Positions 50,052 to 59,039 of a DNA stretch of 64,000 bases are shown one piece after another. The position numbers and the translations under genes are program-made. Origin of the DNA: RGIG6307 sp964424345 (GTDB lineage: Bacteria; Bacillota; Clostridia; Lachnospirales; Lachnospiraceae); NCBI GenBank assembly GCA_964424345.1, contig CAYRIK010000004.1, forward strand, positions 16,670-80,669, read 5' to 3'. Below the pieces are notes generated by a model that made no database searches, was not told the origin of the DNA, and saw only the letters and a list, made by a program, of their open reading frames with translations. Positions within the stretch are counted from its first letter, which is position 1. The number at the start of each line of letters is the position of its first letter.

Positions 50052-51849
50052 AGATATGACACCGCCAGCTAGTAATTTTGGAAGAACAGGAAGAAATGCT
50101 CCAGTAGTGAAACCTAAAAATATGAAAGGTACATTGCTTCGTCTGTGGCAGTTGACAAGCGGTCAGAGAAAAGGTTTTTGTTGGCTTTTAGTGCTGTCTG
50201 CATGTTCGAGTCTATCAGCTGTGCTTTCTCCATATATGATTGGACAGACCGTAAATTGTATTGAAAATGGTAACATAGCAACAACGTTTTTGCTTGTATT
50301 GGCAGGAATATATGTATCTGATTGGCTTGTGCGTTTTTTGCAGCAGTTTTTTATGGCATCTATCGGTCAACGTGTGATACTGCATATTAGAAAAACATTA
50401 TTTGCAAAAATGAAAGAACTTCCGTTAGCATTTTTTGACCAAAGAAGACATGGTGAATTGATGAGTCGTTTAACAAATGATGTAGATAACATCAGTACAA
50501 CTATTTCCGATTCATTATCACAGTTAATGACATATGTGTTTACCATTTTGGGTGTTTTGATCATGATGCTCAGTATGAGTCCGTTGTTGACTTGTGTTGC
50601 ATTTGTATCTGTAGGCTTGATTTTTTTATTAACGAAAACAGTTACAAGCAATACAAGAAAACTTTTTGTCAAACAGCAGGAAGCATTGGGACAATTAAAT
50701 GGACAAGTAGAAGAAAGTGTATCAGGGCTTTCTATGGTAAAGGCTTTTGGACAGGAAGAAAAATTAAGAAAGCAATTTGAAGAAAACAATAGACAGCTTT
50801 GTGAAGTTGCAACAAAAGCACAAATATGGTCAGGATATTTGATGCCGCTTACAAATGTAATCAATAACTTGAATTATGTCTTAGTTGCAGTAATCAGCGG
50901 TATTATGGCAGCAAATGGTTTGCTTGAAGTAGGCTTGATTTCTAGTTTCTTATTGTATTCTAAACAGTTTTCACGTCCTTTTGTAGATATTGCAAATATT
51001 TATAATAATTTCCAGACTGCGGTAGCAGGTGCAGAACGAGTATTTGAAATTTTGGATGAAAGCTGTGAACCGGAAGATGTCCCAAATGCATTGACACTGG
51101 AAAATCCTGTGGGAGAAGTTGTATTTGACCATGTGTCATTTGGATATTTGCCAAATCAGCAAATATTAAAAGATGTAAGCATTCAAATCAAAGCTGGTAC
51201 AAAAGTTGCAGTTGTAGGTTCTACTGGTGCAGGTAAGACGACATTTATCAATCTATTGACTCGTTTTTATGATATAGACAGTGGCAGTATTATGCTGGAT
51301 GGACATGATTTGCGAGAATACAAGATGGCAGATTTACGACGTGCATTTGGTGTAGTGCTTCAGGATACTGCTCTTTTTGGTATGAGTATTCGAGATAATA
51401 TTTGTTATGGCAGAAAAGATATACCGTTGGAACAAGTGGAAAAAGCAGCGAAAATGGTTGGTGCAGACCATTTCATCAGACGTTTGCCACAAGGGTATGA
51501 TACTATATTAAAACAAGGTGGTGCACAATTAAGTCAAGGAGAACGACAGCTTTTAACAATTGCTCGTGCGGTGTTAACAAATGCACCTATCTTGATTTTA
51601 GATGAGGCGACCAGCTCTGTAGATACCGTAACAGAACAGCGTATACGAAAAGCAATGTTGGAAATAACAAAAGGAAGAACTTCTATTATTATTGCACATC
51701 GTCTGTCTACGATTAGGGATTCTGATTTGATTTTATTAATGGAAGATGGTCAGATTGTAGAAAAAGGAAATCATGAGCAGATGATGGCATTAAATGGCCG
51801 ATATGCAAAGATGTATCGTACACAAACAGGACAAATAGTTAAATCATGA
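50044..51849 (+). CDS. ABC exporter half-transporter, catalytic partner
   Basis: A 601-residue half-transporter with six helices (about 40-335) and an ATPase domain (about 360-600). Walker A is GSTGAGKTT, Walker B LILDEATSSVD with the normal Glu, and the H-loop is IIIAHR. Its signature is LSQGERQ, non-canonical, as expected for the partner facing the degenerate site of the upstream protein. Start: TTG at 50044, six bases after GGAGGTG; an ATG at 50017 lies before that site. The pair forms one multidrug or peptide exporter, probably controlled by the MarR protein of the operon. Confidence 0.92.
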   Translation: MAKDMTPPASNFGRTGRNAPVVKPKNMKGTLLRLWQLTSGQRKGFCWLLVLSACSSLSAVLSPYMIGQTVNCIENGNIATTFLLVLAGIYVSDWLVRFLQQFFMASIGQRVILHIRKTLFAKMKELPLAFFDQRRHGELMSRLTNDVDNISTTISDSLSQLMTYVFTILGVLIMMLSMSPLLTCVAFVSVGLIFLLTKTVTSNTRKLFVKQQEALGQLNGQVEESVSGLSMVKAFGQEEKLRKQFEENNRQLCEVATKAQIWSGYLMPLTNVINNLNYVLVAVISGIMAANGLLEVGLISSFLLYSKQFSRPFVDIANIYNNFQTAVAGAERVFEILDESCEPEDVPNALTLENPVGEVVFDHVSFGYLPNQQILKDVSIQIKAGTKVAVVGSTGAGKTTFINLLTRFYDIDSGSIMLDGHDLREYKMADLRRAFGVVLQDTALFGMSIRDNICYGRKDIPLEQVEKAAKMVGADHFIRRLPQGYDTILKQGGAQLSQGERQLLTIARAVLTNAPILILDEATSSVDTVTEQRIRKAMLEITKGRTSIIIAHRLSTIRDSDLILLMEDGQIVEKGNHEQMMALNGRYAKMYRTQTGQIVKS

Positions 51850-51893
51850 AAAATAGCTGTAAAAGAAAAGGAATGTAAATTAACGAAATGACG

Positions 51894-51925
51894 TTGACAC
51901 TTTAGCGTTTGTTTTTTCATACAAT
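51894..51925 (+). promoter_or_regulatory. Candidate mother-cell sigma (E/K) promoter of sigK
   Basis: CATACAAT (51918-51925) matches the sigma-E -10 consensus (CATACAMT), and with the following ATA also the sigma-K pattern (CATAnnnTA). No good sigma-E -35 is seen. A TTGACA (51894-51899) is present, but its 20-bp spacing to TACAAT is too long for sigma-A. Confidence 0.55.
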
Positions 51926-51951
51926 ATAAGAAAGGAACTTTGGAGGGGCAT

Positions 51952-52593
51952 GTGCAAACATTCCTGAAGCCGTTATCTGAACAGGAAGAAGCATATTATC
52001 TTGCAATGTTAAAAGACAAAGATGCAGATAAGGCAAAGGATGCAAAAGAAAAGCTGATCATGCATAATCTCCGATTGGTAGCCCATATCACAAAAAAATA
52101 TCAAAGTTCACAAGAAGAAACAGAGGATTATATTTCGATTGGTATTATTGGGCTTATGAAAGCAATTGATACATTTGATGCTAAAAGAGGGCGATTTGCA
52201 ACGTATGCTTGCAGATGTATTGCAAATGAGCTTTTGATGATGCTTCGTTCTAAGAAAAAAACAGCAAAAGAAGTATCTTTGTATGAGCCGGTAGGAACCG
52301 ATAAAGAAGGAAATGAAATTCAAATTTATGATCTTTGTACGGAAAAAGAAAATATTTTAGAGACATTGGAACAGCAGGAAAATGCAGAAGCCCTGCAGCA
52401 TGCGATGCATATAGTATTGGATGAGAGGGAATATGATGTTTTAGTACGCCGATATGGTTTGAACGGGCAGTGCGAGCAGACACAACAGGAAATTGGAAAA
52501 ATATATCATATTTCCAGAAGCTATGTTTCCAGAATTGAGAAAAGGGCTTTGCTGAAATTAAGAGAAATGTTGGAAAAAGAATGGTATTTTTAG
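51952..52593 (+). CDS. sigK: Sporulation sigma factor, SigK-like
   Basis: A 213-residue sigma-70 family factor. Region 2 is KLIMHNLRLVAHITKKY through EDYISIGIIGLMKAIDTF and RFATYACRCIANELLM; region 3 has VSLYEPVGTDKEGNEI; region 4 is TQQEIGKIYHISRSYVSRIEKRALLKL. LRLVAHI, VSLYEPVGTDKEGNEI and SRSYVSRIEKRAL point to SigK and not SigE. The gene is intact, so no skin-type element splits it. No long pro-sequence is seen. The GTG at 51952 follows GGAGGGG; it gives MQTFLKPLSEQEE, the usual opening. A TTG at 51940 overlaps that site. Confidence 0.85.
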   Translation: MQTFLKPLSEQEEAYYLAMLKDKDADKAKDAKEKLIMHNLRLVAHITKKYQSSQEETEDYISIGIIGLMKAIDTFDAKRGRFATYACRCIANELLMMLRSKKKTAKEVSLYEPVGTDKEGNEIQIYDLCTEKENILETLEQQENAEALQHAMHIVLDEREYDVLVRRYGLNGQCEQTQQEIGKIYHISRSYVSRIEKRALLKLREMLEKEWYF

Positions 52594-52647
52594 AGTTTTT
52601 CACAAAAACATGTGTTGTCTGAAATGAAAATTTGATATTTTGTGATA

Positions 52648-52676
52648 TATGAAACAAACGAAGAAAAAGGTATAAT
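52648..52676 (+). promoter_or_regulatory. Possible promoter of the MATE gene
   Basis: A perfect TATAAT (52671-52676) lies 39 bp before the MATE start. The -35 at 17 bp (TATGAA) is weak. Confidence 0.4.
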
Positions 52677-52715
52677 AATCCCGAAAAACAAGAAATATGT
52701 TTTGGGAGAAAGATT

Positions 52716-54062
52716 ATGAACAAGCAAGAAGTAAAGGATTTAACAACTGGAAAGCCTTTGCAGCTTATTTTTGGATTTGCGTTTCCAATGCTGTTAGGGC
52801 TTCTTTTTCAGCAGTTTTATAACATGGTAGATACCATTATTGTAGGAAAATGTCTTGGTGTTTCTGCTTTGGCAGCAGTAGGTTCTACGGGTTCTATCAA
52901 TTTTATGATCAATGGTTTTTGCATCGGTGTATGTACAGGATTTGCAATTCCGGTAGCACAAAAATTTGGTGCAGGAGACCATAAGAGCATGCGACAATAT
53001 GTGGCAAATTCTATGTGGCTTTCTGCAATATTTGCAGCAATCATGACAGTAATCGTCTGTGCATTGTGTATGAATATTTTAAAATGGATGAATACACCAG
53101 AAGATATCATACAAGGGGCATACGATTATATTTGGGTTATTTTTCTGGGCATTCCAGTAACGTATTTGTATAATTTGCTATCAGGTATTATACGAAGCTT
53201 AGGTGACAGCAAGACACCTGTATATTTCCTTTTAATATCTTCTTTATTAAATATTGTGTTGGATTTTTATACAATTCTTGGATTGCATATGGGCGTAGCA
53301 GGACCAGCTTGGGCAACAGTTATTTCTCAAGGTATTTCAGGTATTCTTTGTCTGTTTTATATGATAAAGCATTTTCCTATTTTGAAAATGACTGCGGAAG
53401 AACGTAAATTTAATACACACAAGGCAGGTATCCTGTTATCTATGGGTGTGCCAATGGGCTTACAGTATTCTATTACAGCAATAGGAAGTGTTGTATTGCA
53501 GACAGCAGTAAATTCTCTTGGTTCTTTAGCTGTAGCAGCAGTATCTACAGGAAGCAAAGTAAGTACATTTTTCGGTTGTCCATTTGAAGCACTTGGTGGC
53601 ACGATGGCAACATATGCAGGACAAAATGTTGGTGCAAGAAAATTAGAACGTGTAAAAGATGGTATGATTACAGCTTTGATCATTGGTTTTATATACTCAG
53701 CAATCGCATTTGTCATATTGTATTTATTTGGTGATAAAATTGCCCTCTTGTTTATGGACAGCAGTGAAACTGCTATTGTAGAACAGGTACATCAGTTTTT
53801 AATCGTAAACAGTTTGTTCTACTTTGGATGGACGATGGTAAATGTTATTCGTTTTACTATTCAAGGTATGGGATTTAGTGTATTTGCTATTTTGGCTGGC
53901 GTATGCGAAATGTTTGCAAGAGCTGCTGTTGGATTTTTTATCGTTCCAATCTTTGGATTTTTGCCAGTTTGTTTTGGTAACCCAGCAGCATGGATTGCAG
54001 CAGATATCTTTTTGATTCCGGCTTTTAGCATTTGTATGAAAAAAATGAAAAAACTTATGTAA
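52716..54062 (+). CDS. MATE-family efflux transporter
   Basis: A 448-residue integral membrane antiporter with about twelve helices in two repeated halves. Typical segments are PMLLGLLFQQFYNMVDTIIVGKCLG in the first half (DinF/NorM-type pattern) and VPMGLQYSITAIGSVVLQ at the start of the second. It exports cationic drugs or metabolites using Na+ or H+. GGGAGAAAG precedes the ATG. It is followed by a modest terminator and does not seem tied to its neighbours. Confidence 0.93.
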   Translation: MNKQEVKDLTTGKPLQLIFGFAFPMLLGLLFQQFYNMVDTIIVGKCLGVSALAAVGSTGSINFMINGFCIGVCTGFAIPVAQKFGAGDHKSMRQYVANSMWLSAIFAAIMTVIVCALCMNILKWMNTPEDIIQGAYDYIWVIFLGIPVTYLYNLLSGIIRSLGDSKTPVYFLLISSLLNIVLDFYTILGLHMGVAGPAWATVISQGISGILCLFYMIKHFPILKMTAEERKFNTHKAGILLSMGVPMGLQYSITAIGSVVLQTAVNSLGSLAVAAVSTGSKVSTFFGCPFEALGGTMATYAGQNVGARKLERVKDGMITALIIGFIYSAIAFVILYLFGDKIALLFMDSSETAIVEQVHQFLIVNSLFYFGWTMVNVIRFTIQGMGFSVFAILAGVCEMFARAAVGFFIVPIFGFLPVCFGNPAAWIAADIFLIPAFSICMKKMKKLM

Positions 54063-54106
54063 AGGTGTAACAAAATTCCCTTCTCGTGCATATATGTATA
54101 AACCCT

Positions 54107-54134
54107 AAAATCATCAGTAAAGCTGATGTGTTTT
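54107..54134 (+). terminator. Probable terminator of the MATE gene
   Basis: CATCAG pairs with CTGATG around TAAAG, extended by AAAA/TTTT. The stem is short, so strength is uncertain. Confidence 0.6.
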
Positions 54135-54161
54135 AGAATATACAGTACGGGAGGGGATTTT

Positions 54162-55697
54162 TTGTTTGCAGATATTATATCGGGTATGATGCAGGGAATG
54201 GAAGGAGCATTGATCCATGTGGAAGTAGATACATCCAGCGGGCTTCCTATTTTTGATATTGTTGGAAATATGTCAGGAGAAGTAAGGGAGGCAAGAGAAC
54301 GTGTGCGGATTGCTTTGAAAAATATTGGCAGTCCAATTCCAAATATTCGTTTGACAATTAATTTATCTCCGGCACGTATGAAAAAAGAAGGAACAGGGTT
54401 TGATCTTCCTATTGCAGTAGGAATTTTAATTGCTGTTGAAAAACTGCATGTAGAACATATAGAGCATAGTTTGTTTTTAGGAGAAGTGGGACTCAATGGA
54501 GAAATCAAAGGGGTAAAGGGAGTTCTTCCTATTGTAAAATATGCAAAAGAATGTGGACTAAAGCGTGCAATCGTTCCTTTGGAAAATGTAAAAGAAGGTG
54601 CATTTATTCAAGGAATTGATGTATATGGAGTCGCTCATTTAGACGAGGTGATAGAGCTCTTAAAAAATCCAGACAGACAAATGCCATATCAGTTAGATGT
54701 TCAAGGTATTTTCCAAAAAGCATACGAAACACAAGAGTATGATTTTAAAGATGTACAAGGTCAGTATATGGCTCGTAGGGCTGCAGAAATTGCTGCGGCT
54801 GGATTTCATCACTTGTTTATGATAGGACCCCCAGGAGCTGGAAAAACGATGATAGCAAGGAGAATACCGGGCATTTTGCCACCGCTTTCTATGGAAGAAA
54901 GCATGGAAATTTCATCTGTTTATAGTGTGGCAGGAAAATTAGATGGTACGTGTTCGTTTGTTACAAACCGCCCGTTTTTATATCCGCATCATACGGTTTC
55001 ACAGCAGGCAATGGCAGGAGGTGGAAAGGTTCCAAGACCAGGTATGATTTCACTAGCGCATAGAGCAGTACTGTTTTTAGACGAATTTCCTGAATTTTCG
55101 AGAAATGTTATTGAAGTGCTTAGACAGCCTATGGAAGACAAGATGGTACAGATTGCAAGAAGTCAGGCAGTATATACATATCCGGCCAATTTTATGCTTG
55201 TAGCAGCAGCCAATCCCTGTCCTTGTGGTTATTTTCCAGACAGAAACAGATGTCGCTGTACAGAACAGGAAATTCAAAAATATCTGAATAAAATTTCGGG
55301 ACCGATTTTGGATCGTATTGATTTAAGTTGTGAAATGTCTAGTGTACATATAGAAGAACTTTGTACCAAAGAAAAGGCAGAAGACAGCAATACGATACGT
55401 ATGCGTGTGTTAGAAGCATGGAAGATGCAGCAAAAGCGATTTGAAGGAACAAAATATCATTTTAATGCGGATATCGGCTCACAGGACGTTGCAAAATATT
55501 GTACGATGGAAGAAAAAGCAGAGCAGACATTAAGAAAATTATTTATGAAATTGCAGCTTTCTGCGAGGGCATACTATAGAATATTGAAGGTTTCCCGAAC
55601 GATTGCAGATTTAGAGCAGGAAGAGAAAATTTTAGAAAGACATATAAAGGAGGCGGCGTGTTATCGGATAAATTTATCGGACGGTTTGGAACGATAG
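54162..55697 (+). CDS. comM: ComM/YifB Mg-chelatase-like AAA+ protein
   Basis: A 511-residue AAA+ helicase-like protein. In Gram-negative bacteria ComM drives branch migration in natural transformation; the role in Clostridia is less clear. It starts FADIISGMMQGMEGALIHVEV with the domain SSGLPIFDIVG, then Walker A GPPGAGKTM, Walker B FLDEFPEFS, and the C-terminal Mg-chelatase part with NPCPCGYFP and a Cys-rich zinc-like cluster. The start is TTG at 54162, four bases after GGAGGGG; the ATG at 54126 precedes that site. It overlaps dprA by 40 bp. Confidence 0.92.
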   Translation: MFADIISGMMQGMEGALIHVEVDTSSGLPIFDIVGNMSGEVREARERVRIALKNIGSPIPNIRLTINLSPARMKKEGTGFDLPIAVGILIAVEKLHVEHIEHSLFLGEVGLNGEIKGVKGVLPIVKYAKECGLKRAIVPLENVKEGAFIQGIDVYGVAHLDEVIELLKNPDRQMPYQLDVQGIFQKAYETQEYDFKDVQGQYMARRAAEIAAAGFHHLFMIGPPGAGKTMIARRIPGILPPLSMEESMEISSVYSVAGKLDGTCSFVTNRPFLYPHHTVSQQAMAGGGKVPRPGMISLAHRAVLFLDEFPEFSRNVIEVLRQPMEDKMVQIARSQAVYTYPANFMLVAAANPCPCGYFPDRNRCRCTEQEIQKYLNKISGPILDRIDLSCEMSSVHIEELCTKEKAEDSNTIRMRVLEAWKMQQKRFEGTKYHFNADIGSQDVAKYCTMEEKAEQTLRKLFMKLQLSARAYYRILKVSRTIADLEQEEKILERHIKEAACYRINLSDGLER

Positions 55698-56815
55698 AAA
55701 GGGAAGAAACTGCATATTGTGCATGGTTTCAGAGCATACCAAAGATAGGGGATGTAACGTTGTTTTTATTGTATGAAAAATTTGGCAGTATGAAAGAAGC
55801 AAGTAAGGCTTCTGAAAGAGAACTTCGTGCAATATTAAAACCAGCACAGTACAGTTCCTTCTTGGCTTTTAGATATGTACAAAGTCCAATGGATTATTTA
55901 GAGCAAATAGAACAAAATGGGATACGATATATTCCGTTTTTTGATGTGCTGTATCCGCAAAAGCTAAGATATATACCAGATCCTCCTTTTGGACTTTTTA
56001 TTAAAGGAAAACTTCCACAACAAACAGTTCCTTCTGTTGCAATGATTGGTGCAAGAGCTTGTTCAGAGTATGGAAAATGTGTTGCAAAATTGTTTTCGTC
56101 AGAACTTGCAGCGTATGGAGTACAGATTATCAGCGGTATGGCAAGAGGGATAGATTCGGTCAGTCAGCAGACTTGTCTGGAATGTGGAGGACAAACATTT
56201 AGCGTACTTGGAAATGGTGTAGATATTTGTTATCCAGATGAAATGCGAAGTTTATACGAAGGGATTGCATTAAGTGGAGGGTTACTATCTTCTTATGCAC
56301 CCGGAATGCCACCGCTTTCTGTTAATTTTCCACCAAGAAACCGTATTATAAGTGGGCTGTCGGATGTCGTGCTTGTTGTGGAAGCAAGACAAAAAAGCGG
56401 TACACTCATTACAGTAGATATGGCATTAGAACAAGGCAAAGAAGTGGCTGTAATACCAGGCAGAATTACCGATGAATTGAGTCGTGGGTGTCATGATTTG
56501 ATACATCAGGGAGCGACAGTTGTAACGCAGACAGAACAGTTATTAGAATTATTAAAACAGGTTGGCATACAAAATAAATACGAACAATCTTTGGAAAAAC
56601 AAGGGGCACAAGAAGAAGTTTTAGCTGCATTGCCGATGGAATTAAAACAGATTTTTCAGGTAATGACAGCAGACTTACAGAGTGCAGAGGTGTTGTATAC
56701 AAAATGGAAGGAAGAGAAAGCAGATGGAGATTTTCAGACGTTTATGGAAGGTTTGATGGATTTAGAACTGATGGATTTGTGCAAATCGGAGAAAAATCGT
56801 TTCCAAATTCGTTAA
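55658..56815 (+). CDS. dprA: DNA processing protein A
   Basis: A 385-residue Rossmann-type protein that loads RecA on incoming single-stranded DNA. The N-terminal HhH-like region (IPKIGDVTLFLLYEKFGS) is followed by the DprA fold: MIGARACSEYG, ISGMARGIDSVSQQ, VLGNGVDICYP, FPPRNRIISGLSD and ARQKSGTLIT. A C-terminal winged-helix tail completes it. The start is GTG at 55658, four bases after AAAGGAGG, overlapping comM. The comM-dprA-topA order is standard in Firmicutes. Confidence 0.94.
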   Translation: MLSDKFIGRFGTIEREETAYCAWFQSIPKIGDVTLFLLYEKFGSMKEASKASERELRAILKPAQYSSFLAFRYVQSPMDYLEQIEQNGIRYIPFFDVLYPQKLRYIPDPPFGLFIKGKLPQQTVPSVAMIGARACSEYGKCVAKLFSSELAAYGVQIISGMARGIDSVSQQTCLECGGQTFSVLGNGVDICYPDEMRSLYEGIALSGGLLSSYAPGMPPLSVNFPPRNRIISGLSDVVLVVEARQKSGTLITVDMALEQGKEVAVIPGRITDELSRGCHDLIHQGATVVTQTEQLLELLKQVGIQNKYEQSLEKQGAQEEVLAALPMELKQIFQVMTADLQSAEVLYTKWKEEKADGDFQTFMEGLMDLELMDLCKSEKNRFQIR

Positions 56816-56837
56816 ATTTTCATGAAGTGAGAAAAAC

Positions 56838-56869
56838 TTGTTGCAACAAAAATTTTTTTGTTGTATAGT
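56838..56869 (+). promoter_or_regulatory. topA promoter with a palindrome on the -35 box
   Basis: TTGCAA (56841-56846), a 17-bp spacer and TATAGT (56864-56869). The perfect 12-bp palindrome TTGTTGCAACAA (56838-56849) covers the -35 box. Confidence 0.6.
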
Positions 56870-56932
56870 TTGGGAGATTTTAAAAATTGCAAAGGCATTT
56901 GCATTGGTAAAAAAGAGTAAAGAGGAAACGTA

Positions 56933-58906
56933 ATGGCAAAATATTTGGTAATTGTAGAATCTCCTGCAAAAGTAAATACAATTAAAAAATTTTTAGGAGC
57001 AAATTATGAGGTTGTAGCAAGCAACGGTCATGTAAGAGACTTGCCTAAGAGTACACTTGGTATAGATGTAGAACATGATTATGAACCTCATTATATTACC
57101 ATCAGAGGAAAAGGAGATCTGTTGGCAGAGCTTCGCAAGGAAGTAAAAAAGGCAGAAAAAATATATCTAGCAACTGACCCTGACCGAGAAGGAGAAGCAA
57201 TTTCTTGGCATTTAATGACAGCATTAAAGTTAGAGAATAAAAAGGTATATCGAATTACGTTTAATGAAATTACAAAAAATGCGGTAAAAGAGTCTTTGAA
57301 ACATGCCAGAGAGATTGATATGAATCGTGTAGATGCACAGCAGGCAAGAAGATGTTTGGATCGAATGGTTGGATATCGGATTTCTCCGCTTTTATGGGCA
57401 AAGGTAAAAAGAGGACTGAGTGCAGGTCGTGTACAGTCTGTAGCGCTTCGTATCATATGTGACAGAGAAGAACAGATAGAAGCGTTTGTACCTAATGAAT
57501 ATTGGTCTTTAGAAGCAGATGTTTTATTCCCAGGAGAAAAGAAAGCTGTTAAGGCAAAATATTATGGCGATGAAAATGGTAAAACAGAATTAAAGACAAA
57601 AGAACAGGTAGATGCAATCAAACAGGAGTTAGAGCAGGAATCCTTTGTTGTAAAGCATGTGAAAAAAGGAGAACGTATCAGAAAAGCACCGCTTCCATTT
57701 ACAACTTCTACATTGCAGCAGGAAGCAAGTAAGGTGTTGAATTTTTCTACACAAAAAACAATGCGTCTTGCACAGCAGTTGTATGAAGGTGTAGAAATCA
57801 AGGGAAAAGGTACAGTCGCTTTGATTACATACCTTCGTACAGATTCTACACGTATTTCTGAAGAGGCACTTGCACAGGCAAAGACATTTGTAACAGAAAC
57901 ATATGGCAGTGAGTATGTAGGAGATGTGTCTCAAAACAACAAAAATACGAAAAATATCCAAGATGCACACGAAGCAATCCGACCAACAGATATAAGCTGT
58001 ATACCACTTGGCTTAAAAGACTTGTTGCCAAGAGATTTGTTCCGTTTATATCAGTTGATCTGGAAACGTTTTGCGGCAGCAGTTATGGCACCGGCAAAGT
58101 TTGAAACTACATCTATTCAGTTGGCAGCAGGCAGACATATATTTACTGTTTCTGCATCCAGACAGCTTTTTAATGGCTTTATGGCAGCGTATGTATCAGA
58201 TGATATGAAAGACGATGATGTGACTTTAAAGGGTGCAGTAGAAGAAGGCAGCATTGCACAGGTAAAACAATTAGATGGTCAGCAGCATTTTACACAGCCA
58301 CCGGCACATTATACAGAAGCAAGTCTTGTACATGCATTGGAAGAACTTGGAATTGGACGCCCTAGTACGTATGCACCAACAATCGGACTTTTATTAAACC
58401 GCAGATATATCATTAAAGAACAGAAAAATCTGTATGTAACAGAATTGGGCGAAGTTGTCAATAATTTGATGAAAGAATCTTTCCCAAGTATCGTAGATGT
58501 ACATTTTACTGCAATGGTGGAAGGACTTTTGGATGCAATCGAAGAAGGAACTGTTCGTTGGAAGAGTGTATTGGAAAACTTTTATCCTGATTTAGATGAA
58601 GCTGTTAAAAAAGCAGAAAAAGAATTAGAAAAAGTCGAAATTAAAGACGAAGTATCAGATGTTCCTTGTGAAGTGTGCGGACGCATGATGGTATTTAAGT
58701 ATGGCCCGCATGGAAAATTCCTTGCATGTCCTGGATTCCCAGAATGTAAGAATACAAAGCCATATTTTGAAAAGCTGGATGTACCATGTCCAAAGTGCGG
58801 AGGCGATATTTTAGTAAAGAAAACAAAAAAAGGTCGTCGATATTATGGCTGTGCAAATAATCCAGAGTGTGATTATATGGTATGGCAGCGTCCAACAAAA
58901 AAGTAA
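56933..58906 (+). CDS. topA: DNA topoisomerase I
   Basis: A 657-residue type IA topoisomerase that relaxes negative supercoils. The TOPRIM domain (KYLVIVESPAKVNTIKKFLG and ATDPDREGEAISWHL) is followed by the catalytic Tyr300 in TYLRTDSTR, and GRPSTYAPTI lies in domain IV. Two C-terminal zinc ribbons are visible: CEVCG...CPGFPEC and CPKCG...CANNPEC. AGAGGAAACG precedes the ATG. Length is normal for Clostridia. Confidence 0.97.
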   Translation: MAKYLVIVESPAKVNTIKKFLGANYEVVASNGHVRDLPKSTLGIDVEHDYEPHYITIRGKGDLLAELRKEVKKAEKIYLATDPDREGEAISWHLMTALKLENKKVYRITFNEITKNAVKESLKHAREIDMNRVDAQQARRCLDRMVGYRISPLLWAKVKRGLSAGRVQSVALRIICDREEQIEAFVPNEYWSLEADVLFPGEKKAVKAKYYGDENGKTELKTKEQVDAIKQELEQESFVVKHVKKGERIRKAPLPFTTSTLQQEASKVLNFSTQKTMRLAQQLYEGVEIKGKGTVALITYLRTDSTRISEEALAQAKTFVTETYGSEYVGDVSQNNKNTKNIQDAHEAIRPTDISCIPLGLKDLLPRDLFRLYQLIWKRFAAAVMAPAKFETTSIQLAAGRHIFTVSASRQLFNGFMAAYVSDDMKDDDVTLKGAVEEGSIAQVKQLDGQQHFTQPPAHYTEASLVHALEELGIGRPSTYAPTIGLLLNRRYIIKEQKNLYVTELGEVVNNLMKESFPSIVDVHFTAMVEGLLDAIEEGTVRWKSVLENFYPDLDEAVKKAEKELEKVEIKDEVSDVPCEVCGRMMVFKYGPHGKFLACPGFPECKNTKPYFEKLDVPCPKCGGDILVKKTKKGRRYYGCANNPECDYMVWQRPTKK

Positions 58907-58923
58907 ATTTTAAAAACATTGTG

Positions 58924-58938
58924 AATTATCGGAAAATT
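58924..58938 (+). promoter_or_regulatory. CodY-box upstream of codY
   Basis: AATTATCGGAAAATT matches the CodY consensus AATTTTCWGAAAATT at 13 of 15 positions. It lies 14 bp upstream of the -35 box and suggests autoregulation. Confidence 0.65.
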
Positions 58939-58951
58939 TAAAGAAATTGCA

Positions 58952-58980
58952 TTGCATTTTTTGAATTGTCGTGCTATACT
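58952..58980 (+). promoter_or_regulatory. Sigma-A promoter of codY
   Basis: TTGCAT (58952-58957), a 17-bp spacer and TATACT (58975-58980). The leader is about 55 nt. Confidence 0.7.
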
Positions 58981-59039
58981 AAACTAAGCAAAGGAGAAGA
59001 TTTTCTTCTGGAGAAGTAGAAAATAGGAGGCGATAAATA

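Noticed and set aside
51952..52593. Skin-type element in sigK
   Set aside because: The coding sequence is continuous from region 2 to region 4.
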